Part shown: positions 1 to 9,624 of the stretch, piece after piece
How positions within the stretch are numbered: the first letter of the stretch is position 1
Layout of the letters: each line of letters begins with the position of its first letter
Assembly: GCA_963966185.1 (NCBI GenBank)
Contig: CAWZYM010000380.1
Coordinates: 12,501 to 76,500, forward strand
DNA: 64,000 nucleotides
Reading direction: 5' to 3'
From: Rhabditoides inermis
Taxonomy: Eukaryota; Nematoda; Chromadorea; Rhabditida; Rhabditidae
Position numbers and translations under genes: made by a program
Notes under the pieces: generated by a model
Database searches by the model: none
What the model saw: only the letters and a program-made list of their open reading frames with translations
What the model was told of the DNA's origin: nothing

Positions 1-265
1 TTTTCTTCATTTCGTTTGTTCATTTTTTTCATTTGTGCGTAATACTGAATGTTTTGTTTTTGGCTCTTCACTATACCAATATATACATGTATATGTGATA
101 GTCGATAATGTTTCAAATCATGTTGTTTTGTTGATGTTGATGTTGCGTGGTGTTGTGTTGATGTTCTCGCGCTGCACCTCGCATCTCAAAACGAACCATT
201 CTCTGCTATTTGCGTGTTGCTTTTCTAATGATAGAGTTTTTGGTGTTTATACTATGTCGATGCAG

Positions 266-541
266 CTGATGTATGTAGTAGAAGGCAACGAACGTGCTCG
301 CGAAGCGGAGTGCGAGGAACTGCCGATGCGATTAGTTTTTGATGTGAGTTATACCATGTTTTCAATTCTGTTTGTTTCATAAAAGTGGTCTTTCATGTAT
401 CCATACTTCACTGTAACACCGAATAATTGGTTTAGAGCACGTGCGCTGCTCGGGCGGGCGCGGGAGGCGAGAGTGACGGCACCGCCGACCCCAAGACCAA
501 GCCGTTCAACGGCATGATGCTGCCGAAGGAAAACTTAAAAG
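266..541 (+). CDS. two putative internal exons of a gene at the left edge
   Basis: Two blocks have coding-like composition and matching phases. The first (266-343, 26 codons, reading LMYVVEGNERAREAEC...) follows a CAG acceptor and ends at a GTGAGT donor in phase 0. The second (436-541) follows TTTAG, reads STCAARAGAGGESDG then FNGMMLPKENLK, and leaves in phase 1 at GTGTGA. The second block is GC-rich against an AT-rich background, which favours coding. I do not recognise the protein, and the start and end lie outside what I can join. A chance open stretch is possible. Confidence 0.3.
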
Positions 542-875
542 GTGTGAAACTGTTAGCATGTGATTTTATAGTTGGTATTCTCGATTGTTTATGTCGTTGT
601 GTACTGCAATCGTTTTTGTAAGTGTGTGAAATTACAAGTTGAAGATAAATTTGTTTCAGTTACGCATTGTTTGGCGCGATCAAATGTATTATTTTCTGAC
701 AAACTGTTGTAATATGTTCGGTATTGGGTATTTTATGTTTTTCAGTTGTGTAGTAATACTTATTATGCGTAATTTAAATGTTTGGTTCTTTAATGCGATT
801 CTCGTTTTACCCGGGCGCGCTAAACGTGGATGTGCAAACGTCAATAGGCGCGTCGTACAGTGAAAATTTTAACTA

Positions 876-879
<4 letters not shown>

Positions 880-954
<75 letters not shown>
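880..954. repeat. (TA)n dinucleotide tract
   Basis: About 37 uninterrupted TA units. Confidence 0.95.
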
Positions 955-957
<3 letters not shown>

Positions 958-1015
958 ATTTTTTTAATCTCACTTATGGAATTTCAGAGTCCTAACATCT
1001 CAAAGTACATACCAT

Positions 1016-1160
1016 ATGAGTTTGAAGCGAATCCGAGAGATGAAATTTAGAGTGGTACAATCCTTTAATTCCCTGCCGTCCGATCTCCGCTATTCAAATG
1101 AGGTAATAAGGAAGTTTAAAACACAGTTCCCTGTCAAATCAGGAAAGCAGGTGCTTTGCA
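1016..1160 (+). pseudogene. possible non-LTR reverse transcriptase C-terminal scrap
   Basis: The plus frame reads RVVQSFNSLPSDLR followed by a Phe-Lys motif, which resembles the conserved tail of CR1/jockey-type reverse transcriptases (the element at 16.3-18 kb ends in a similar WNSLPSN motif). There is no upstream polymerase core. An alternative frame after the acceptor at 985-986 gives a short C-terminal exon reading SPNISKYIPYEFEANPRDEI before a stop. The two readings are mutually exclusive and neither is secure. Confidence 0.3.
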
Positions 1161-1775
1161 TTCTTTTATCTATGACTAGATCCAAATTCGTATTTACTCG
1201 TTTTCTTGATAATTTCATTGATCTGTGACATAAAAATAGAATTTTTATTTTAATGAGAGGTTTTGTATCAAATCAGAAATCCGTTGTTTCTAATTGTGTC
1301 ACGTCACAGAAAAAGGAAAAGAAGCAGCTGGAAATGGCACGGATTACGTACAGTGGCGGCCAAAAAGGTATCACCTTTTGGTTTTTGCTCTCTAAAACTT
1401 TTCAAATGAAAGATAGAGCTCCCATCTTTTGCACACTGTTTTCTGATCCCTATTCTGACCTAATATAATGCTCCATGTCGATCCTCCTCTATTCTACCGG
1501 TTACTGTAGGCGGATTACTGTATTCACAAAATCATCATTTTCTCGTTTTTAACTTTGAAAACTTCCTGTGACCAAACCACACTTCCAAAAAAGTTCTATT
1601 CACTTTTCTTGAGTAAAACCATTCATTGAGCATCCAAAAACACCTTGATTTCATATCAAATAGTTTATTACCATTATTTAAAGAAGCTTCAAAGAAACAC
1701 CATAAAAAATTGCAAAACTCTAGATTCAACTAAGCCTAACTGGACTATAAAATCATATACTGACCCGAAACTCAC

Positions 1776-2084
1776 TCAGTACTTTGTCGGGTGTCCTTTG
1801 TTTTTAATCACGGCCTGGCAGCGACGGGACATCGAATCGATCAGCTTGTGGAGGGTCGCGAGGTCGAACCTCTTTCATTCCAGCCTGAGCAACGCGAACT
1901 TCTCGTCTGCATTCTAGACCCGAACCTTGCGAGTCCGCCGATCGAGCTCTTCCCAGAGGTGTTCGATGAAGTTGTGGTCCGGCGACTGGCTTTTCGACAC
2001 TATGACTCTTCACTTGCCCTTTTTGAACACGTCCTAATAGAGGATGGTGCAATGGTAAACTTGGACATTTCTATAAACCGACCT
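1776..2084 (-). pseudogene. Tc1/mariner transposase C-terminus, left arm
   Basis: Read on the minus strand, one frame gives QSPDHNFIEHLWEELDRR, matching the DDE-domain signature of Tc1-type transposases (Asp and Asn-x-Ile-Glu around the last acidic residue). It continues to LIDSMSRRCQAVIKNKGHP, TKY and stop. Two in-frame stops (after the KVRV and RLE positions) break it. Only the last third of the transposase is present, so it cannot be functional. Confidence 0.8.
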
Positions 2085-2091
2085 TGATGGG

Positions 2092-2643
2092 TAGGAACCA
2101 CAACGTGAGTTGCAGAGAGCCCGGCGAAATCATGTAACATTTTCTCACTGGACACATGATGTGCTCTAATTAGCATATAAAGATTCGCCCTTTCGCGCTG
2201 ATTCCAACGATATTTTATTCATGGGATCATGTACCCTGTAAAGTAGTGAAAATCGATGAAGAGTGATATGATGACGTCATATTTTTTTTGATCTAGCCGC
2301 CATTGCCCAAAATGAGTAATGAAAAATGATGTCGTAAGAGACGTTTTTCTTCAAGTACTTATCGATTACAATCGAACAAAGAGTATCGCTACTATTATGA
2401 ACGTATATGTTCACTATCTAACTATCGATGACGTCATCAGTGCTTTGATCTAGCCGCCCTCTGTCGCACTTTCTCTATGTGAGCGCGCGGTCGGGTGCGC
2501 GGCGCCGTGCGGAATTAGAGCGCAATGTGAACGATGAACCCTACGAGCATTATATATTTTTGAAATCAGCTTTAAATGGACCACATTTATGAACTCATTG
2601 CTATACCATATCCAAATATTTGAAAATCTCATTGTGGTCCCTA
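2092..2643. mobile_element. MITE family M, copy 1 (9-bp target duplication)
   Basis: A 552-bp non-coding element has terminal inverted repeats TAGGRACCACAA...TTGTGGTCCCTA. It is flanked by a perfect 9-bp direct repeat, CTTGATGGG (2083-2091 and 2644-2652). It is nested inside the loop of the Tc1 foldback. A second copy lies at 11532-12084. A 9-bp duplication fits Mutator-like or possibly Merlin elements; the family is not recognised from the terminal sequence. Confidence 0.8.
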
Positions 2644-2689
2644 CTTGATGGGTTTAGAGGACTTCTTTTTTCATTGTCTAGCTGCAAGA

Positions 2690-3057
2690 CGTGGTTCTGA
2701 CCATTAGTCTGCCAAACAATGACCCGGAACACTCCTCCAAGCACATCAAGGTCGGTTTATAGAAATGTCCAATTTTGCCATTGCACCATCCTCTATTGAG
2801 ACGTGTTCAAAAAGGACAAGTGAAGAGTCATAGTGTCGAAAAGCCAGTCGCCGGACCACAACTTCATCGAGCACCTCTGGGAAGAGCTCGATCGGCGGAC
2901 TTGCAAGGTTCGGGTCTAGAATGCAGACGAGAAGTTCGCGTTGCTCAGGCAGGAATAAAAGAGGTTCGACCTTGCGACCCTCCACAAGCTGATAGATTCG
3001 ATGCCCCGCCGCTGCCAGGCCGTTATTGTGAACAAGGGACACCCTACGAAGTACTGA
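2690..3057 (+). pseudogene. Tc1/mariner transposase C-terminus, right arm
   Basis: This is the mirror copy of the left-arm fragment on the plus strand. It reaches further 5', showing NNDPEHSSKHIK, the conserved block around the second catalytic aspartate in Tc1 transposases. The HNFIEHLWEELDR block and the terminal TKY/LY-stop follow. The same stop codons recur, which indicates that the decay preceded or accompanied formation of the palindrome. Confidence 0.8.
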
Positions 3058-3919
3058 TGGAGTTTCAGACAGTTCTATCATTTTATAGTATAGTTAGGCT
3101 TTGTTTAAACTAGAGATTTGCAATTATTTGATGTTGTATCTTTACTGCTTATTTAAATTCAAGAAATCAATCATGTAATATGAAGTCAAGGTGTTTTTGG
3201 ATGCCCTATGAATGGCTTTACCCAAAAATAGTGGGTAGAACTTTTTTTGAAGTGTGGTTTGGTCACAGGAATTTTTCAAAGTTGAAAACGAGAAAATGAT
3301 GATTTTGTGAATACAGTAATCCGCCTACTGTAACCGAGAGATAAGAGGGGGATGAATTTGGAATTCGGTATTAGGTTTGAATGGAGTCCAGAAAACAGTG
3401 TGCAAAAGATGGGAGCTCTATCTTTCATTTGAATAGTTTTAGAGAGCAAAAACCAAAAGGTGATACCTTTTTGGCCGCCACTGTATTACTTGATTAAAAC
3501 AACGAGGCGCTAAAAATGCGATCCAGCTGTGAATTGGATGAAATTACGGATTTCGTAGTTTGGACCGATCTACTTGAAAAAAAATTGAATTTCAATGTGG
3601 TACAATTTTTGTGTGTATTAAAACAATCCGTTGACCAACGAAAAAGCATCAGAAGATACATAAGTGAATTTGTAAGTTAGTAATAACAGCGAAATATAAT
3701 GACGATTTCTTTTTTTGTTAATTGCGTGTGATTCGCAGTGTTACTGCATACATACGTCAAATAAGAAGACTATTCAACTTGAAGTGCTGAAGACTTTTCC
3801 CAAGAAGCGACTTTCCGATAATATTTGATTGAGAAACAGTCGATAATATCAAGTTTAGACAAAAAACTTTCATAGGGACTATTCACACGTTTGTATTTAC
3901 TAAAACTAGCCCAACTAAC

Positions 3920-5664
3920 CTTTTTCATAGTCATTCCCATCGTTTCCACGTCATTGATTGAGAGGACCTGAAAATTCGTTCTCCTCTTTCTCTTCGCCCT
4001 CTCTCTCCGTCTCTTTCTTCTCTCTTGCTCTCTCTGTCTCCCCCTATTTTTTTCTCTCCCACCCCCCCCCTCTCTTACCTGATCTCCGAACCGTATTCCA
4101 GATTGAGCAGCCACGGATCCAGCCATCACGAACTGCACGAAAACACCCTGAAAAAGTATGAGCTTTAAAATTAACTAAAAAAGATTTCAAAAAAAGAAAA
4201 AGTGGTGATGATTTGCAAAGAAAGTGTTAAATATAATCGTGTTCTAATAGGCACCGTATGAAGGGAGTGATGCAGACTGCAGAATTTGTTTGGCGTTAAT
4301 ATTTTTAAATCACACTTTCCGAAGGGTTCGATACTGGCTACCCTTGCCAAATTTTATCTATACAAAAACACCATCCAATAAGTTCTAATTCTGATCGTTG
4401 TATAACCATTTGCGGGACCACTATAAGTGAAAATGAAACAAAACTCGCATTGTACACACTCCTGAACCTCACTCCGAGTTTTCCGTCGTGGTCCTTGTTC
4501 ACGATGATCTATACAAATTGATAAATCAACAAGTCAACGAAAAAATCAATAAATCATTAAACCAATGAATCAATAAATCGATAACCACCCACCCTCCTGA
4601 CTCCGTGGCTGAGCCCTGCCTTGCTCAGCCCCAGACACGCGTCCGACACAGGGGCGACGATGCGGATGGCGTTGTTGGCCGACTGGAACGATCGATTTAT
4701 TGATTTATCTATTGGCTGTCAATTTTTTTATCGATTGTGAGTAGTGAACACTGTTGATTGATAAAGCTATAACCCATCGTTTTGCAGAAATATAATTGTT
4801 GAGCGTCTAAAGAGGGAACTATTACCCATCGCATGTGATATTCTATGAGAAGATTGTGAAACATTTATTTCGAAATAGGAACACTAAAGCTCACAAGGAT
4901 TTTCTTACAAAAATCGGTTGGAATATAAGGACTTTCTAGTAAACGGCACGTGTTTCATGAGCGAGGTATGAAACATTTCTTGAAGAAAAAAAAGGAGAAA
5001 AAAAACTCGCCACGACTTGTGTCCTGTTGAGAGTGTGGTGGGGAGAGACGGGAGTGTGCGGCGCCAGGGGAGGTTCTGAATAAGTACGTTATACAAGAGA
5101 AGGAAACAACTCAACTAACATAGAAACAAATACGGAAATGAACAACTGAACCTGATTGAATACACACCACCAAAAGAACCACATCATCAGATGAATCATA
5201 TGATCCGACCCCGGTCTTATCGTTGGACCCCACAATGGCTGTACTCTTTCGGAAAGCATGTGCACAGGACAGTCCTTTTTGGCTCGACGGTTTTAATGTT
5301 TGTAATGTTTATCGTAATCGACTAGGATAGGTATACACGGGAGCAATAAATAACGAAGATGCAAATGCAACAATGTACAGTACATGATACCGTAATATTT
5401 GGGTGGATAGATGCTGCTGCCGTGGGAGACAGACCGCAGTAGAGTGACCGCACCCGCGCCCCCGGTGCCTACCCCGGCACCGGGTATAAAGTGTATAAAG
5501 TGTAGTAGATGATAAGCAATGGTTTAAAAAAACAAGTTAACAAACAGAAAAATGAAAACCTATTGTAAAAAAATAAACAAACAAACAACCATACCATTCG
5601 GGTATAGCGACGGGTACACCGAAGAATTGTGCGCGAGAGTCGACGTGTTGTGGTAGTCATGAGA
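3920..5664 (-). CDS. syntenin-like PDZ protein, 3' part missing
   Basis: Minus-strand exons: 5664-5595 (SHDYHNTSTLAHNSS, then VYPSLYPN, like the Tyr-Pro-rich N-terminus of syntenin), 4682-4593 (RIVAPVSD...GLSHGVRR), 4508-4449 (IIVNKDHDGKLGVRF, then RSVYN), 4147-4079 (GVFVQFVMAGSVAAQSG, then IRFGDQ) and 3967-3920 (VLSINDVETMGMTMKK). The last four exons join in phase 0 and give a PDZ domain with its carboxylate-binding loop region. Syntenin family members bind syndecans and carry two tandem PDZ domains. The rest of PDZ1 and all of PDZ2 are not found before the Tc1 element at 3483. The exon ending at 4449 needs a GC donor. Exons between 5595 and 4682 are uncertain; there are candidate pieces near 5470-5400 and 5090-5030. 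This is either truncated or continued in sequence I cannot identify. Confidence 0.7.
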
Positions 5665-6156
5665 CTGAAAGCGATCGATAAATCGATGAATCAATACTTC
5701 AGTCAATCAAATCATCATTAGATCATAATTAAAAAAAAACAAATACAAACTCAATAACAACAGGGCATTACATCTAAAGGACGTAAGCACTACGTCAACA
5801 ATAAATATTGAAAAGAATATCGATCGATACTACACCTGCTCGCTAACATCTAAAGGAGCGGTGGGGAAGGGAAGAGGGAACAAGCGGTGGGGAACCTGAA
5901 CATCACTCATTTAGACATCTGAAAAAAAAACGTATCCTTCTGTCTGTCGTACAATTTTACTGTTTTATTTAATAAATAACGTTTGTTGCGACACTGAAAA
6001 AAAACCTTCGAAAAGAAACTTCAGTATAGAAAATATATTTTCATGACGTGCAACAAATAATACTGTAGCACACACTTGTAGTTTGTAGTTTCCTCGTTAC
6101 AACACGTATTGGTAACAAAACAGATTTGAGCACGTGCGAGATAAGCATTATGTTTG

Positions 6157-6655
6157 GAGTTGTGTCGATTGATCGACCGGTCGAACCATTTACGCTTAAA
6201 TTAATCGAGTAATCGGTTAATCGAAGATTGTTTGTTCGATCGACGAGTGTTTCGATCGATCGATTGATCGTTATCCGGTTAACAGAACTTTCGATCGATT
6301 ACTCGATTATTCGTTAATCGGTTAATCGAGTTTTTCAAATAATATATCAAAAAAGTAACCTAATTCCTGAAATTTAGCTCAAAATCTTCATTGAAATTGA
6401 CAAAAAGCTGATTTTCGTTTACTTTTATGTATGAAAAAAAATTTTTATGTATGAAAAAATCGCTTTTTGGGCAATTTTATGAAAATTGTTCATAATCGGA
6501 AATCGATTAATTATTCGGCTTTCGATTAATCGATTATTTGTTTGACCGGTCACAACAGTTTCGATCGAAACTGTTAACCGGATAATTGAAATTTCGATCG
6601 ATTAATCGATCAATCGTTAATTGTTATTCGACGTTTTCGTTAATCGACACAACTC
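6157..6655. repeat. MITE-like element rich in ATCGAT palindromes
   Basis: The termini are GAGTTGTGTCGATT and its reverse complement AATCGACACAACTC. The interior is filled with overlapping variants of TTCGATCGATTAATCG and CCGGTTAAC, so nearly any segment can fold on another. No coding potential or clear target duplication is seen. Confidence 0.65.
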
Positions 6656-7930
6656 TAATTTTGTTACAAATCTGCTCAGTGATTCTTTTGCATTTGATTT
6701 GTGAAGTCACATTATGCCGTCATTCGTAGAACGCTAGTAAAGCATGTTGTTCTATGTAGATATGTGAACAAATAGGCGACCAAGTGTTATTTGCGAGAAA
6801 ATGCGATTGTTGCGCACGTGCTATGTAGAAGCTAGAACTCTGGTTCTCAATTTCCATACATGTTTGGATTGCAGAGAACGGTTGAAGGGGCTTGTATATC
6901 CGCATATAAAGACTATTTCCAGACAATTTCCAGATGTGAAGTGCATGTTGAACAAAGACGTATTTGTTTGTATTGAAATTGCATTGGAAGTGATAAATCT
7001 AAGATTATAACACGCACATGCTAACCGTCATGTAACGTCATTTCCAATCATAATTTGGTGAAATTGGATGCTCTGTTTCATAGATACGCTAATGCGAGCT
7101 AGCGAACAATTTTGTCACAAAGTGTGAAAACTGTTTAAAGACAATAAAATATCGAGGCCCTGATAGTTTATAGCAAATACCGTTCACTGTTCAAGTATAT
7201 ACAAAGTAAGTAGTAATAGTGAGTAGTTTATGTATAGTAAGTTATCATAGTAAGTTTATATTTGATGTTTTAGTACTTATAGTTAGTTTATAAGTTTTAT
7301 TTTATCTTATAGTAAAGTATTTTCAATGTAAACACGCATATGTATATGTATGTACCTCATAAGTGTTGGTTGAGTAGTGCTGATCTACCGGAGCAGCGTC
7401 CAGGTCTTCAAGTGACGGGTAGATCATGGTTTGATTATCTGAAACATAATATAATCTGCACTTACCATAAATTTTTGATAATGATTATCAAAGATAAAAA
7501 ACACGAAACACGATGCAAAACATATGTGCAACGATACCGGATTATCGAAACGAGCAGCTCTGCGTTTTGTTATTAGCGAACGTGTTTGGGAGGAGTGAGG
7601 AGAGCTCGTTGAAACGAGATAGAACAGATCATTCTGATCGAATCATCATTGAACAAACATCATATAAATAATTCATTCACACTGATTCACCAGTTTTTGG
7701 GAACACGCTGGCAAAAATTTAACAAAACTATCCAATCGATTATACGTCATACGTTAAAAAAGATTTATTGTGACCGGTCACACGAAAAAGCTGGCATCGA
7801 GCATAAGGAGATAATGTGATAGCAGACAAGTGATAAGTGCCTGAAAGAGCCAGGCTGAGTTGTGAAAAGAGAGGGGGTAGGGGTAATCGATGCTTCCCGT
7901 ATCAGGAAGGGAGAGGGGAAAGGGGAGAGA

Positions 7931-7984
<54 letters not shown>

Positions 7985-8269
7985 CTGACTCGTATCAAAA
8001 CGCGGGGAAATGGGGGGGCAGGGTTGTAAACAATCGAACCGTGTGTAGTGTGTGAATACAGGCAAGCAACACAAACTTGTAGTTTTCTGGTTTAAATTCT
8101 TACTAAAAGACGCAAACGGTGAAAAAACAAAGTGAGGAATTGTTAAATTATCCCCAGAATGCGCCCCTGTACCTTTAAGAAAAGGTGGGAAAACAGAGAA
8201 GAAGGAGGTCGGTTGGTGTGATTGAAGGAGTGACTGGTTGGCACGAGATCTCGGCTCTGCTTGATTCGT
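6656..8269. other. no gene recognised
   Basis: AT-rich intergenic sequence with tandem variants of an AGTAAGTTTATAGT motif at about 7200-7320 and a (GA)n run at 7920-7981. The short open frames have no family features. Confidence 0.6.
7920..7981. repeat. (GA)n microsatellite
   Basis: A near-perfect GA dinucleotide run, 3' of the dehydrogenase gene stop. Confidence 0.95.
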
Positions 8270-9571
8270 CTACAGGAACCGGCATACGCTCTCCTCACTC
8301 TCCTCGTAGAGAATGCGGCACTCGTCATCATCTTGCGCCAGACGGCATGTGGTGTGCGGGCGGCAGTCACTGCAAGCGTCTGTCTCTGTCTCTGTCTCTG
8401 TCTCTGTCTCTGTCTCTGTCTCTGTCTCTGTCTCTGTCTCTGTCTCTGTCTCTGTCTCTGTCTCTGTCTCTGTCTCTGTCTCTGTCTCTGTCTCTGTCTC
8501 TGTCTCTGTCTCTGTCTCTGTCTCTGTCTCTGTCTCTGTCTCTGTCTCTGTCTCTGTCTCTGTCTCTGTCTCTGTCTCTGTCTCTGTCTCTGTCTCTGTC
8601 TCTGTCTCTGTCTCTGTCTCTGTCTCTGTCTCTGTCTCTGTCTCTGTCTCTGTCTCTGTCTCTGTCTCTGTCTCTGTCTCTGTCTCTGTCTCTGTCTCTG
8701 TCTCTGTCTCTGTCTCTGTCTCTGTCTCTGTCTCTGTCTCTGTCTCTGTCTCTGTCTCTGTCTCTGTCTCTGTCTCTGTCTCTGTCTCTGTCTCTGTCTC
8801 TGTCTCTGTCTCTGTCTCTGTCTCTGTCTCTGTCTCTGTCTCTGTCTCTGTCTCTGTCTCTGTCTCTGTCTCTGTCTCTGTCTCTGTCTCTGTCTCTGTC
8901 TCTGTCTCTGTCTCTGTCTCTGTCTCTGTCTCTGTCTCTGTCTCTGTCTCTGTCTCTGTCTCTGTCTCTGTCTCTGTCTCTGTCTCTGTCTCTGTCTCTG
9001 TCTCTGTCTCTGTCTCTGTCTCTGTCTCTGTCTCTGTCTCTGTCTCTGTCTCTGTCTCTGTCTCTGTCTCTGTCTCTGTCTCTGTCTCTGTCTCTGTCTC
9101 TGTCTCTGTCTCTGTCTCTGTCTCTGTCTCTGTCTCTGTCTCTGTCTCTGTCTCTGTCTCTGTCTCTGTCTCTGTCTCTGTCTCTGTCTCTGTCTCTGTC
9201 TCTGTCTCTGTCTCTGTCTCTGTCTCTGTCTCTGTCTCTGTCTCTGTCTCTGTCTCTGTCTCTGTCTCTGTCTCTGTCTCTGTCTCTGTCTCTGTCTCTG
9301 TCTCTGTCTCTGTCTCTGTCTCTGTCTCTGTCTCTGTCTCTGTCTCTGTCTCTGTCTCTGTCTCTGTCTCTGTCTCTGTCTCTGTCTCTGTCTCTGTCTC
9401 TGTCTCTGTCTCTGTCTCTGTCTCTGTCTCTGTCTCTGTCTCTGTCTCTGTCTCTGTCTCTGTCTCTGTCTCTGTCTCTGTCTCTGTCTCTGTCTCTGTC
9501 TCTGTCTCTGTCTCTGTCTCTGTCTCTGTCTCTGTCTCTGTCTCTGTCACTATCTCTTTCCCCTTCTCTCC

Positions 9572-9624
<53 letters not shown>

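Larger units (their letters stand above)
1351..3483. mobile_element. Tc1/mariner foldback element with TA target sites
   Basis: The element begins CAGTGGCGGCC and ends with its reverse complement GGCCGCCACTG, flanked by TA on both sides (1349-1350 and 3484-3485), the classic Tc1/mariner target duplication. The arms are very long inverted repeats: 1351 to about 2084 matches the reverse complement of about 2750-3483. Each arm carries a decayed transposase 3' end, so this is two elements head to head or a palindromised element. The loop holds a separate MITE plus about 100 bp of further transposase sequence present only on the right side. Confidence 0.85.
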
